Shown: positions 9,098 to 18,395 of the stretch, in pieces
How positions within the stretch are numbered: the first letter of the stretch is position 1
How the letters are laid out: every line of letters begins with the position of its first letter
Source of the DNA: Pseudoflavitalea rhizosphaerae
GTDB taxonomy: Bacteria; Bacteroidota; Bacteroidia; Chitinophagales; Chitinophagaceae
Assembly: GCF_003991355.1 (NCBI RefSeq)
Contig: NZ_RCSU01000001.1
Span: 310,001 to 374,000 of the forward strand
DNA: 64,000 nt
Direction: 5' to 3'
Program-made: the position numbers and the translations under genes
Notes under the pieces: model-generated
Databases searched by the model: none
The model's input: the letters and a program-made list of their open reading frames with translations, nothing else
What the model was told of the DNA's origin: nothing

Positions 9098-12000
9098 ATG
9101 AATAAATTGATCAGGAGAGTTGTCAGTTTCTCTCTCAGGAATAAATTCTTCATCTTCTTCGCCACAGGACTGCTGGCCATTGCAGGCTACCTCAGCTTCA
9201 GGAGCATCGGTATTGAAGCTTTTCCGGATGTGACCAATACCAGCGTTACCATCATCACCCAATGGCCCGGCCGCAGTGCCGAGGAAGTGGAAAGATTTGT
9301 GACGAGGCCCATCGAGATCTCCATGAATACCGCGCAGAAGAAAACCGCCATCAGGTCTTCTTCCCTGTTCGGACTATCTGTAGTGAAGATCATCTTCGAG
9401 GATAAGGTGGACGATGCTTTCGCGCGCGTACAGGTGAACAACAACATCGGGAAAGCGAAACTACCGGAAGGTATCGAACCCGATATACAGCCGCCCTATG
9501 GCCCTACCGGGGAGATCTACCGCTACACCCTCGAAAGCAATACTCGTTCCGTCCGAGACCTGAAAACCATCCAGGACTGGACCATCGAGAAGAATATCCT
9601 GGCCGTTCCCGGGGTAGCCGATATCGTTAGTTTCGGTGGCGAAGTGAAAACATACGAGATCACCGTGGACCCCGGCAAGGCTGCGCAATACGGCATCACG
9701 CCGCTGGAGCTGTATGAAGCCGTGAGCAGGAGCAATATCAATGTGGGCGGGGATATCATCGTGGAAAACGGTCAGGCTTACGTGGTGCGCGGTATCGGCA
9801 TCCTCAACGATGTGGACGAGATCAGGAATATCATTGTGGACAATATCAACGGTACACCTGTACTGGTGAGCCATATTGCCGATGTGAGCATTGCTGCGCT
9901 GCCGAGGCTCGGACAGGTGGGCCGTAACCGAGACCCCGATGTGGTGCAGGGAATTGTTGTGATGCGAAAAGGCGAAAACGCTACAGAAGTGATTGCCGCC
10001 CTGCAGGAAAAAATAGAACATCTCAATAACAAGGTATTGCCGGCTGATGTACAGATCAAACCCTTCTACAACAGGCAGAACCTGGTGGACTTTGCCACCG
10101 GCACTGTGCTGCACAACATGATGGAAGGCATCATCCTGGTAACTGTAGTGGTGTTCATTTTTATGGCCGACTGGCGCACCACGTTGATCGTTTCTGTAGT
10201 TATCCCGTTATCACTGCTCTTTGCTTTCGTGTGTCTGAAACTGAAGGGGATGTCGGCCAACCTCCTGAGCATGGGAGCAGTTGATTTCGGGATCATCATC
10301 GATGGCGCCGTGGTGATAGTTGAAGGGATCTTCGTGATGCTGGATAAACGCGCACATGCAGTGGGCATGCAACGCTTCAATGCACAAAGCAAACTCGGCC
10401 TGATCCAAAAAGCCTGTATGGAAAGCGGCAAGAGCATCTTCTTTGCCAAGCTCATCATCATTGCAGGTTTATTGCCCATTTTCACTTTCGAGAAAGTGGA
10501 AGGCAAGATGTTCTCTCCCCTCGCCTGGACACTGGGCTTTGCATTGCTCGGCGCCCTGATCCTCACTTTTACACTGGTGCCCGTTTTGTCCAGTGTTCTA
10601 CTCAGGAAAAATGTAAAAGAGAAAAACAATTTCTTCCTCAACTGGGTGCAGCGGAATGTGATGCGTTTGTTCCGGCTTTCTTTTGGTAAAAAGATGATGA
10701 GCTTTTCCATCGCCATCATTGTACTGACCGGCGGCTTTTTCAGTTTCCGTTTTGTGGGCACGGAATTCCTGCCACAGCTGAATGAAGGCTCCATTTATGT
10801 GCGCGCCACGGGCCCGCTCTCTGCATCACTTGACCAGTCCGTTCGCGTGGCAAATGAAATGCGCAAGATCTTCCTCGGCTTCCCGGAAGTAAAACAGGTG
10901 ATGTCCCAGACCGGCCGGCCGAACGATGGTACTGACGCCACCGGTTTCTACAACGTGGAATGCCATATCGATATTTATCCTGAGAAAGAATGGAAATCGA
11001 AACTGAACCGCGGGCAACTCATACATGCGATGAATGAAAAACTGGAAGTGATCCCCGGTATCAGTCTCAACTTCTCCCAGCCCATCATGGACAATGTGGA
11101 GGAAGCCGTTTCCGGAGTGAAAGGATCGCTGGTAGTGAAAATGTATGGCAATGATTATGGGGTGATCGAACAAACAGAGGATTCGATTTTCAATTTGCTG
11201 AAAACGGTGAATGGCATTGAAGACCTGGCGATCCTCCGGAACCTTGGCCAGCCTGAATTGCAGATCAATCTCAACCAGCAGAAGATGGCGCTCTATGGCA
11301 TCACCACAGACAATGCCAATGCCGTGATCGAGATGGCCATTGGCGGTAAGGCCGCCACCAGCATCTATGAGGGAGAAAAGATCTTCGATCTCCGCATCCG
11401 TTACCCCGAAGATTTCCGCCAGCACGAGCAGGAGATCGGTAACCTGCTGGTGCCTTCGATCCGCGGCGCAAGGATCCCCATCAAGGAGATCGCGGACATC
11501 AAACGCATCACCGGTCCCAGCATCATTTACAGGGATGACCATACCCGTTATGGCGCCATCAAATTCTCCGTCCGTGGCCGCGATATGGGAAGCACCATCG
11601 CGGAAGCGCAACAGAAAGTGGCGGAGGGAATTACTATCCCCGATGGTTATTCGCTGCAATGGTCAGGCGATTTCGAGAACCAGCAACGCGCCACGCAAAG
11701 GCTCACCACCGTGGTGCCCATCAGTTTGCTGATCATCTTTTTCATCCTTTTCATTTTGTTCGGGAATATCAGGGATTCAGTACTGGTGCTGCATACAGTG
11801 TTGTTTGCCATTGTGGGCGGCATCTTCTCCATGCTGGTGACGGATATCAATTTCAGTATTTCGGCCGGCATCGGTTTCATTGCCCTTTTCGGCATCTGTA
11901 TCCAGAACGGGGTGATCCTGCTGAGCACTTTCAAAAACAATATGCGGAGCATGAAAGTGGCTACGGATCAGGGATTGGTGCTGGCTATCAGGAACGGTGT

Positions 12001-12214
12001 GGAATCCAGGATCAGACCGGTTTTGATGACGGCACTGATGGCAGCAATCGGCCTTCTACCTGCAGCCATCAGCACCGGCATTGGGTCGGAAACCGCCAGG
12101 CCACTGGCCCGCGTGGTGATCGGCGGGCTGGTTACCGATACTATTTTCAAGCTATTCGTGTTTCCTGTAGTAGTTTACTGGGTCTATAAAAGAACAATAA
12201 AATCCGAAACATAA
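9098..12214 (+). CDS. Heavy-metal efflux RND permease (CzcA/HME family)
   Basis: A 1038-residue inner-membrane proton antiporter with the RND layout: two halves of one plus five transmembrane helices with large periplasmic loops. The fourth helix carries D396, D402 and E409 in DFGIIIDGAVVIVE, the acidic trio of CzcA-type pumps for divalent cations; copper/silver CusA proteins usually have a different sequence here. It completes a CBA operon behind a two-component system. Export of Zn, Co, Cd or Ni is therefore more likely than Cu or Ag, which is inference from the motif. Confidence 0.94.
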   Translation: MNKLIRRVVSFSLRNKFFIFFATGLLAIAGYLSFRSIGIEAFPDVTNTSVTIITQWPGRSAEEVERFVTRPIEISMNTAQKKTAIRSSSLFGLSVVKIIFEDKVDDAFARVQVNNNIGKAKLPEGIEPDIQPPYGPTGEIYRYTLESNTRSVRDLKTIQDWTIEKNILAVPGVADIVSFGGEVKTYEITVDPGKAAQYGITPLELYEAVSRSNINVGGDIIVENGQAYVVRGIGILNDVDEIRNIIVDNINGTPVLVSHIADVSIAALPRLGQVGRNRDPDVVQGIVVMRKGENATEVIAALQEKIEHLNNKVLPADVQIKPFYNRQNLVDFATGTVLHNMMEGIILVTVVVFIFMADWRTTLIVSVVIPLSLLFAFVCLKLKGMSANLLSMGAVDFGIIIDGAVVIVEGIFVMLDKRAHAVGMQRFNAQSKLGLIQKACMESGKSIFFAKLIIIAGLLPIFTFEKVEGKMFSPLAWTLGFALLGALILTFTLVPVLSSVLLRKNVKEKNNFFLNWVQRNVMRLFRLSFGKKMMSFSIAIIVLTGGFFSFRFVGTEFLPQLNEGSIYVRATGPLSASLDQSVRVANEMRKIFLGFPEVKQVMSQTGRPNDGTDATGFYNVECHIDIYPEKEWKSKLNRGQLIHAMNEKLEVIPGISLNFSQPIMDNVEEAVSGVKGSLVVKMYGNDYGVIEQTEDSIFNLLKTVNGIEDLAILRNLGQPELQINLNQQKMALYGITTDNANAVIEMAIGGKAATSIYEGEKIFDLRIRYPEDFRQHEQEIGNLLVPSIRGARIPIKEIADIKRITGPSIIYRDDHTRYGAIKFSVRGRDMGSTIAEAQQKVAEGITIPDGYSLQWSGDFENQQRATQRLTTVVPISLLIIFFILFILFGNIRDSVLVLHTVLFAIVGGIFSMLVTDINFSISAGIGFIALFGICIQNGVILLSTFKNNMRSMKVATDQGLVLAIRNGVESRIRPVLMTALMAAIGLLPAAISTGIGSETARPLARVVIGGLVTDTIFKLFVFPVVVYWVYKRTIKSET

Positions 12215-12264
12215 CGCGGGAGAACAATCGCTTATCGTTACATTGTGTAAGAAATCTCCCGGTT

Positions 12265-12993
12265 ATGGCGCCTAAAAAGCACAAAGAAGCATTTACAGCT
12301 AAAGAGATCCTGGAACAACTGGACAGTGCCGCCAGACAGTTCTCTTTTCCGATGCTCGACAATGGCTATCTCTATCCGGTTACGGCCAGGCTCTCTGCAT
12401 ATCGTAATGATAGCCACTGGAGGATCGTCATTGAAGTGGTCGGCTTCAACTACCGGGGCGGTGGCCACAATGGTATCGAGAACTGTCTTTATATTTTCGG
12501 CAACGACCTGAAACATAAGCCAGGGCTGGACAATGCCAATTTCCTGAGCCTGACTGCCGACAGCCCCGAGGGCAATACCTTCGACCGGGAAACGGAAAGC
12601 TATCTCGATCCTTCCATCAATACCATCCTGGTCCGCGGGAACAGCGTTACGCTTTCCCATGATCCGGCATTTTATGAGGCCAAAGGCATCCACCTGGAAG
12701 ATCCCGGAAAGATCATGATCTGGGAAATGATGCGGGGGCTCCTCCCCGGGCACCGGAACCAGTTCCTCGCCACCGAAGAAGATATCAAACAACGCATTCC
12801 TGCAGGGCTGCCACTTTTCATCCGGCTGGACGACTGGCACCATCCCGATCTCGCCAATGAAGAGAAGCCCGGAAAGAACGAGACCTTCATCATGCTGGCC
12901 GATGCGCTGGAAACCGGCGACAAAAAAATATTCAAACCCACTCAAACACCCAATACACACTGGAGCAACTGGCCGGAGGGCGGAACATTATAG
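12265..12993 (+). CDS. DUF7003-like protein of unknown function
   Basis: A 242-residue soluble protein without signal peptide or membrane segments. Sequences such as QFSFPMLDNGYLYPVTARL and FNYRGGGHNGIENCLYIFG resemble a Bacteroidota family I know as DUF7003; the assignment is from memory. No catalytic motif is recognised. It begins 50 bp after the CzcA permease on the same strand, and element copy 4 follows its stop. No function is proposed. Confidence 0.7.
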   Translation: MAPKKHKEAFTAKEILEQLDSAARQFSFPMLDNGYLYPVTARLSAYRNDSHWRIVIEVVGFNYRGGGHNGIENCLYIFGNDLKHKPGLDNANFLSLTADSPEGNTFDRETESYLDPSINTILVRGNSVTLSHDPAFYEAKGIHLEDPGKIMIWEMMRGLLPGHRNQFLATEEDIKQRIPAGLPLFIRLDDWHHPDLANEEKPGKNETFIMLADALETGDKKIFKPTQTPNTHWSNWPEGGTL

Positions 12994-12997
12994 GTTT

Positions 12998-13139
12998 CGG
13001 AGAGCTGGCAGTCGCTCGCCTCTGGCGAGTGACTTTTGTTTAGTCGCCTCCGGCGACGCGGTGTTCGCCGGAGGCGAACAAATACAAGTCACTCGCCGGA
13101 GGCGAGCGACTGCCGGCTCTCCGCCCTTTTTAGTCAGCC
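12998..13139 (+). repeat. Palindromic element copy 4 (core 13009-13112) with T-rich tail
   Basis: Full forward copy. The flanks CGGAGAGCTGG and CCGGCTCTCCG extend the stem, and the tail CTTTTTAGTCAGCC (to 13139) also occurs after copies 5, 7 and 9. The left outer loop is TCT and the right GGA, so distal pairing has one wobble. It lies between the DUF7003 gene and the sigma factor, 53 bp before the latter's proposed start. The T run after a GC-rich hairpin could terminate transcription. Confidence 0.95.
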
Positions 13140-13191
13140 GGCACTACCCGAAATTCTTTGCTTAACCGATCTTTTGCTAATTTTAACCTTC

Positions 13192-13782
13192 GTGAGCTTC
13201 CTCAAAAATATACAACACCCTGAACGGACAGACAAGGACCTGGCCGACAGTTATCGTGAAACGGGCGACATGCAAGTGTTGGGCGCTCTGTTCCAGCGGT
13301 ATATGGACCTGTTGTATGGTGTATGCCTGAAATATCTCAAAGACCCCGAAAGCGCCAAAGATGCCGTGATGCAACTCTTTGAGGAACTCACCAAAAAACT
13401 GAGGCAGCACCAGGTAGAAAATGTTAAAAGTTGGCTGCATACCCTGGCTAAGAACCACTGCCTTATGCAACTCCGCTCTCCGCGCAATTTCCGCACCACC
13501 GAATTCAATGCCGAGATTATGCAATCGGAAACAGAAACGCATCTGAATGGCATGATGCAGAAGGAAGAGAACCTGACGAGAATGGAACATTGTTTGCAAA
13601 CTTTGCCCGATGAGCAGAAAACAACAGTGGAATTATTCTATTTACAGAACAAATGTTATAAAGAAATAGCGTCTGAAACTGGTATCGAATGGAATAAGGT
13701 AAGAAGTTATATCCAGAACGGAAGGAGGAACCTGAAGATCTGTATGGAAAAACAGGCAGCTATCGAAACAAAAGAAATTTAA
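13192..13782 (+). CDS. ECF-type RNA polymerase sigma factor
   Basis: A 196-residue sigma-70 family protein: region 2 (VLGALFQRYMDLLYGVCLKYLKD and the following AKDAVMQLFEEL) and region 4 (TLPDEQKTTVELFYLQNKCY, then the helix-turn-helix KEIASETGIEWNKVRSYI). I chose the GTG at 13192 (VSFLKNIQ) because it begins the conserved N-terminus; the only longer in-frame version runs into element copy 4. The downstream gene, 16 bp later, encodes a single-pass membrane protein, the usual location of an anti-sigma factor. Confidence 0.87.
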   Translation: MSFLKNIQHPERTDKDLADSYRETGDMQVLGALFQRYMDLLYGVCLKYLKDPESAKDAVMQLFEELTKKLRQHQVENVKSWLHTLAKNHCLMQLRSPRNFRTTEFNAEIMQSETETHLNGMMQKEENLTRMEHCLQTLPDEQKTTVELFYLQNKCYKEIASETGIEWNKVRSYIQNGRRNLKICMEKQAAIETKEI

Positions 13783-13798
13783 CTGAGCATTCACCACC

Positions 13799-15292
13799 AT
13801 GAATGATCAATCACAACATATCAACCATTACACAGCAGCGGATATCCAAAGATATCTGAGCGGCAACATGTCTGCATCCGAAATGCATGCCATGGAAAAA
13901 GCAGCGCTGGACGATCCCTTCCTGGCAGATGCCATCGAAGGAATGGAACAGGCCATGCAATCGCATGGCGAAGCGCCGGTAAACCAGGACCTCCAGGAGC
14001 TGAGGACCGCCATTGCTGAAAAGGTCCGGCCCGCTTCCGGTAAGGTGAGACGTATGGCCTGGTGGAAAATAACGGCCGCCGCGGTTGTTGTGATAGCAGC
14101 AGGAGTTTTCCTCTGGAATAGTTATATAAGTCCTGATAGCGGAGCAGTGACAAGTAAAGAAATAGCTGCTGTACAGCACCAGGAAAAAATGCAACCCGCT
14201 ATTGTTCCGCCTGCCGATACTTTACCCGCGCCAGCAACCTTAACCCTGACTGATAATGATAACGAAGGCTTACCTTCCACTTTCAGCACCAACGACAAAT
14301 CAGTTGCAGAAAAAACAAAACCATCAGCAGCGGATGCAAGAGCTCAGGCTGACCGGGCCCGCAATGAGGCCCTGGACTTTCAAAGAAGGCAAAACATTGC
14401 CGAAAGCGAAGCCAGTAGAAGAGCGCAATACAATGCATTAGCCATCCAGCCCAGGGCAAATGCGAAACAGGTCCCGCTGGATACGAATGTTCCTGCCACA
14501 GTTGTGCCTGATGGTTTCGGGAAGAAAGATATCGTACTTAAATCTGAAAACAATCCGCAGCAATTCAATTTCTCCGATACCGTAGGCAGACCAGTGAAAA
14601 CAGAGATCGTAGGCGCATTGCAGGGTTATACGCCGGGATTGATTGCACAAACCAATGCAGCTGAGAACAAGCGCCTCAATAATGTTATACGGGGACGTGT
14701 AACCGATAATGCACAAAGGCCCATTGCCAATGCCAACGTGAATACCTTCCAGAATCCATCCATGAATATGACCTATTTCACGGACAGGGAAGGCTATTTC
14801 AATATTCCTGTACGCAACATTGATACAACATCGCTGAATGTATCCGTTGCCGCCGCAGGGTTCAACTCTCAACAGTTCAAGCTGAGCCAGTCACCTTTAG
14901 CCACCAATAACCTGCAATTGGAGCCAGTAGAGCAGTTATTGAACGAAGTGATAGTAACAGGTTACGGAAAATACAGGAGCAAGACCAGCAGCAATAAGAA
15001 AATAAAAGAAACAGATATCCTGCTGCAGAATGCAGAGCCCGTCAATGGATGGGTCAGCTTCGAGAATTATCTCCGTGAGAACAACCGGCTGGGCAGGGAT
15101 TCTGCGAGAGCTGTGAAAGATGTGGTGGTTTCCTTTGTGGTGAACCGCAAGGGCGAATTATCCGATTTTACCGTCACCAGCGGCTCTACAACCGAAGCAA
15201 ATGCAGAGGCAATCCGTCTCATCAGGGAAGGCCCTGCCTGGAAGATCAAACGCGGCCGCAAATCAACCGCTACCGTAATCGTACATTTTTAG
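13799..15292 (+). CDS. Anti-sigma-like membrane protein with carboxypeptidase-regulatory and TonB C-terminal domains
   Basis: A 497-residue protein. The N-terminus (about 10-50, IQRYLSGNMSASEMHAME) resembles the cytoplasmic anti-sigma region found beside Bacteroidota ECF factors. One transmembrane helix (about 85-104) is followed by a Gln/Ala-rich linker, a carboxypeptidase-regulatory-like domain (about 300-378, VIRGRVTDNAQRPIANANVN) and a TonB C-terminal domain (about 415-497, VSFVVNRKGELSDFTVTSGS). It lies 16 bp after the sigma factor. A plausible role is to sequester the sigma factor and link it to the envelope; binding is inferred. Confidence 0.82.
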   Translation: MNDQSQHINHYTAADIQRYLSGNMSASEMHAMEKAALDDPFLADAIEGMEQAMQSHGEAPVNQDLQELRTAIAEKVRPASGKVRRMAWWKITAAAVVVIAAGVFLWNSYISPDSGAVTSKEIAAVQHQEKMQPAIVPPADTLPAPATLTLTDNDNEGLPSTFSTNDKSVAEKTKPSAADARAQADRARNEALDFQRRQNIAESEASRRAQYNALAIQPRANAKQVPLDTNVPATVVPDGFGKKDIVLKSENNPQQFNFSDTVGRPVKTEIVGALQGYTPGLIAQTNAAENKRLNNVIRGRVTDNAQRPIANANVNTFQNPSMNMTYFTDREGYFNIPVRNIDTTSLNVSVAAAGFNSQQFKLSQSPLATNNLQLEPVEQLLNEVIVTGYGKYRSKTSSNKKIKETDILLQNAEPVNGWVSFENYLRENNRLGRDSARAVKDVVVSFVVNRKGELSDFTVTSGSTTEANAEAIRLIREGPAWKIKRGRKSTATVIVHF

Positions 15293-15384
15293 GATGAAGG
15301 GCATATTTAAGTCCTTCAAAATGCTCCGGCTATTTCCGGATTCCTGCTGAACCGGCTATCTTTGCGGCATTAAACTTGTTTGCA

Positions 15385-16224
15385 ATGATCAAAACAGCAA
15401 TTGCCATCGCCTGCAGTATCACATTGTTTTGTGGTGCCATCCAGGCCCAGGGCTTGAAAGTTCCCGCCCCATCTCCTGCTCAAACCATTAAACAGGATTT
15501 CGGTCTGGGTAACATTGAACTGTCATACTCCCGCCCCAGCGCAAAAGGCCGCAAGATCTTCGGAGATCTGGTTCCTTTCGACAAAGTATGGCGTACCGGT
15601 GCAAATTCAGCAACTACCCTCAATTTCAGCGACGATGTGATCATCGGCGGAAAGAATATTCCTGCCGGTAAATATGGTCTGCTGAGCATTCCCGGCAAAA
15701 GCGAGTGGACACTCATCCTCACCAAACAACTGGATGTGACTTCTCCTTCTGCTTACAAGGAAGACCAGGACGTAGTGCGCGTGAAAGTGAAACCTCATGC
15801 CATGAAAGAGAAGATCGAGACCTTCTTCATGCAATTCGACGACATGAAAGGCACAGAGTGCAATCTCTGGTTGATCTGGGAACAAACTGCTGTTGCCCTT
15901 CCCATCAAAACAGATATCGATGGAAAAGTAATGGCGCAGATCGAAACTGCCATGAAGTCCGAGAAACCACCCTACTTCAATGCAGCCATGTACTACATGG
16001 AAACTGGAAAAGATCTGAAACAAGCACATGAGTGGCTGAAGAAAGCTACTGAGCTCAACCCAAAATTCTTCTGGGTATGGCATCAGAGAGCCAATGCTGA
16101 AGCTAAACTGGGAATGAAACAGGAAGCCATCGCTTCTGCCAACGAATCACTGAAACTGGCTCAGGAAGCAAAGAACCCTGACTATGTTGCTTTGAACGAG
16201 AAACTGTTGAAGACTTTGAAATAA
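15385..16224 (+). CDS. Secreted DUF2911 protein with TPR-like C-terminus
   Basis: A 279-residue protein with a signal peptide ending near AIQAQ. The DUF2911 domain (about 30-180) includes IELSYSRPSAKGRKIFGDLV, VWRTGANSATTLNF and IPAGKYGLLSIPG. The C-terminal 90 residues contain TPR-like helices (AHEWLKKATELNPKFFWVWH and the following ANAEAKLGMKQEAIASANES). The ATG at 15385 is preferred over an in-frame TTG three codons upstream because it opens the signal peptide. The function of DUF2911 is unknown; periplasmic or outer-membrane location is inferred. A strong terminator follows. Confidence 0.88.
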   Translation: MIKTAIAIACSITLFCGAIQAQGLKVPAPSPAQTIKQDFGLGNIELSYSRPSAKGRKIFGDLVPFDKVWRTGANSATTLNFSDDVIIGGKNIPAGKYGLLSIPGKSEWTLILTKQLDVTSPSAYKEDQDVVRVKVKPHAMKEKIETFFMQFDDMKGTECNLWLIWEQTAVALPIKTDIDGKVMAQIETAMKSEKPPYFNAAMYYMETGKDLKQAHEWLKKATELNPKFFWVWHQRANAEAKLGMKQEAIASANESLKLAQEAKNPDYVALNEKLLKTLK

Positions 16225-16256
16225 GTTTCAGTCTGAACTGATGCAAGAAAATGATC

Positions 16257-16291
16257 AGAGGCTGGCCTGTAGGCCGGCCTCTTTGATTTTT
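16257..16291 (+). terminator. Intrinsic terminator after the DUF2911 gene
   Basis: An 11-bp stem with mismatch (AGAGGCTGGCC pairing with GGCCGGCCTCT) around a short loop, followed by T-rich TTTGATTTTT. It lies 32 bp after the stop and immediately before palindromic element copy 5. Confidence 0.8.
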
Positions 16292-16432
16292 GGGGAGCCC
16301 CACTCGCTCGCCTCCGGCGAGTGAGGTTTATTCAGTCGCCTCTGGCGACGCGGTGTTCGCCGAAGGCGAACAAATACAAGTCACTCGCCGGGAGGCGAGC
16401 GACTGCCAGCTCTCTGACCTTTTTAGTCAGCC
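16292..16432 (+). repeat. Palindromic element copy 5 (core 16301-16405) with T-rich tail
   Basis: Full forward copy, somewhat degenerate: the left end reads CACTCGC instead of CAGTCGC, the right outer loop is GGGA and the second inner hairpin has GAA for GGA. The tail CTTTTTAGTCAGCC ends at 16432. It lies between the convergent DUF2911 and symporter genes, directly behind an ordinary terminator. Confidence 0.92.
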
Positions 16433-16439
16433 CCTACCA

Positions 16440-16470
16440 TCTCAGTACCGTCTCAGTACTATCTCAGTAC
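16440..16470 (+). repeat. Short tandem array, 11-bp unit TCTCAGTAC plus two bases, three copies
   Basis: TCTCAGTAC recurs at 16440, 16451 and 16462 with an exact 11-bp period. The same CATCTCAGTA word forms the 19-bp array beside element copy 8. The rest of the gap to the symporter stop (16471-16512) is pyrimidine-rich with no gene. Confidence 0.8.
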
Positions 16471-16512
16471 TCTCCCCGTTTAAAAACCCATGTTTTCACT
16501 ACTATCTCTCTA

Positions 16513-18249
16513 CTATCCTGCTACTTTTCTCCTTTTGAATACCGGTATCATTGCCTGCAATATCAGGCTTAGCACCACCACCAACCCTGCGCCGATCACA
16601 TTCAGCCAGAGCCAGGAGAACATGTCCATATTGTAAATGCTGATCACAATCACTTCCGTTAACAAGGCCGCAATGAACACGGCATGGCCTTTCACATGTT
16701 TGAGGTAAAATGCCACCAGGAAAATACCCAGGATAGCCCCATAGAACCAGGAACCCAGGATATTCACCGCTTCAATCAAACTATTACCCAGATTGTACGC
16801 AAACTGCGCCACGATAATGCAGAAAATGCCCCAGAGCAAAGTATAGTAACGGCTCCATTTATATTCCTTTTCAGGACTGAGTTCTTTTTTGGATAAACGT
16901 TTGTGAAAATCCACCATGGTACAGGAGGCCAGTGAATTCAAGGCCGCCGCCACACTGCCCCAGGCTGCCAGGAAAATGATAGCGATGATCAGTCCTACCA
17001 GTCCATCCGGGAAGAAGTCGCCCACAAAGCGGACGAATACATAATTGGTATCGTTGCTGTCTGCGCCGGGTACGGCTTTCTTCACCAGTCCTTCAATTTC
17101 TTTGCGGAACTGATGCGTAGCTTTGTCCTGCACTTGTATTTTATCGCGCAGCGCATCGATCCTTTGCTCATCATCGTTACGCAATGCTTTGGTAAGCTCG
17201 ATGGTGGTCTGTTTCTTTTCTTCCTGCAACACATCATACTTTGCCACGGCGCTGTTGTATTCAGCTGCATATTCGGTTTGCTTTACTTTTTCTTCCAGCG
17301 ACAGGTTAAAAAACGCAGGCGCTTTATAGAATTGATAAAAAGAGAAAACCAATACACCAATCAGCAGGATGAAGAATTGCAGGGGCACTTTCACCAAACC
17401 ATTCATCAGCAGACCGAGTTTACTCTCTCCTTCTGTACGCGCGGTAAGATAACGCCCTACCTGGCTCTGGTCTGTTCCGAAATAACTCAATGCGAGGAAC
17501 AGACCGCCAATGATACCGCTCCAGATGTTGAAACGGTCTTTCCAGTCGAAGTTCCCTTCTTCCGTAACGCCTGTGGTGATCACATTCAGTTTGCCGGATT
17601 TGCCGCCGATATGCAGGGCATCGGTGAGGCCAACACCTTCGGGCAGCATTTTGATGGCCCACCAGGCGGCAAGGAACATGGCGATGTAAATGATCACGAA
17701 CTGTAACTGCTGGGTATAACCGACGGCTTTGGCGCCGCCGCTGGCCGTATAGATCATCAGTACGCCGCCCATCACGAGGTTGGTGATGGTGATATCCCAG
17801 CCCAGCATGCTATGCAACACCAGTGAAGGCGCCAGGATACTGATGCCTGTTGAAAGCCCGCGGGATAACATGAAGAGAAAGCTTGTCAGCAGTCTTGTTT
17901 TGATATCGAAACGTTGCTCCAGGAATTCGTAGGCGGTAAATATTTTCAATCTCCTGAATACAGGTACAAAGGCGACAGCCACAATCACCATGGCGATGGG
18001 CAGACCGAAATAATATTGTACAAATCGCATCCCGTCTGAATAAGCCTGTCCGGGTGCTGTAAGAAAAGTAACGGCGCTGGCCTGGGTGCCCATGATGCTC
18101 AGCAGCACTACCCACCAGGGCATCTGCCGGTCGCTCAGGAAATACCCTTCCAGGTTTTTCTTTGAGCTGCGGCCTTTGTAAACGCCATAAAGGATAATGC
18201 AGACCAGTGTTGTTACCAACACCGTCCAGTCGAGCCCCGAAAAATTCAT
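16513..18249 (-). CDS. Sodium/solute symporter (SSS family)
   Basis: A 578-residue inner-membrane protein with about 13 hydrophobic helices, starting MNFSGLDWTVLVTTLV and including GYFLSDRQMPWWVVLLSIMG and AVTFLTAPGQAYSDGM, the SSS N-terminal pattern. A hydrophilic insert (about 330-440) contains a charged coiled-coil-like stretch (VLQEEKKQTTIELTKALRND), unusual for simple transporters of this family. The start at 18249 is set by an ATGA overlap with the 45-residue gene upstream; a longer frame would lie on that gene in another frame. It is the last gene of the M14/PIG-L operon. The substrate is unknown; import of a product released by the upstream hydrolases is a reasonable guess. Confidence 0.88.
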   Translation of the reverse strand: MNFSGLDWTVLVTTLVCIILYGVYKGRSSKKNLEGYFLSDRQMPWWVVLLSIMGTQASAVTFLTAPGQAYSDGMRFVQYYFGLPIAMVIVAVAFVPVFRRLKIFTAYEFLEQRFDIKTRLLTSFLFMLSRGLSTGISILAPSLVLHSMLGWDITITNLVMGGVLMIYTASGGAKAVGYTQQLQFVIIYIAMFLAAWWAIKMLPEGVGLTDALHIGGKSGKLNVITTGVTEEGNFDWKDRFNIWSGIIGGLFLALSYFGTDQSQVGRYLTARTEGESKLGLLMNGLVKVPLQFFILLIGVLVFSFYQFYKAPAFFNLSLEEKVKQTEYAAEYNSAVAKYDVLQEEKKQTTIELTKALRNDDEQRIDALRDKIQVQDKATHQFRKEIEGLVKKAVPGADSNDTNYVFVRFVGDFFPDGLVGLIIAIIFLAAWGSVAAALNSLASCTMVDFHKRLSKKELSPEKEYKWSRYYTLLWGIFCIIVAQFAYNLGNSLIEAVNILGSWFYGAILGIFLVAFYLKHVKGHAVFIAALLTEVIVISIYNMDMFSWLWLNVIGAGLVVVLSLILQAMIPVFKRRKVAG

Positions 18250-18383
18250 GCGAAATGTTTGGTAAAGAAATAGAACAACAGGATCAGAAGGCCCAGGAAC
18301 CCTATCACCAGCAGGTACCAGTAACTCCATTTACGGAATAAAGGCACAATCTCTTTAGCCTGATCATCTTGTTGTATTTGCAT
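18246..18383 (-). CDS. 45-residue membrane microprotein coupled to the symporter
   Basis: A complete small gene: ATG at 18383, TGA at 18248-18246 overlapping the symporter ATG as ATGA. The product begins MQIQQDDQAKEIVPLFRKW, continues into one hydrophobic helix (about 20-40, YWYLLVIGFLGLLILLFYFF) and ends TKHFA. The charged N-terminus and single helix suggest an inner-membrane accessory peptide made stoichiometrically with the symporter. I know no named family. Support is the tight spacing on both sides (12 bp after the 54-residue gene, overlap with the next) and the coherent membrane topology. Confidence 0.75.
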   Translation of the reverse strand: MQIQQDDQAKEIVPLFRKWSYWYLLVIGFLGLLILLFYFFTKHFA

Positions 18384-18395
18384 CTGTTTGTATGA

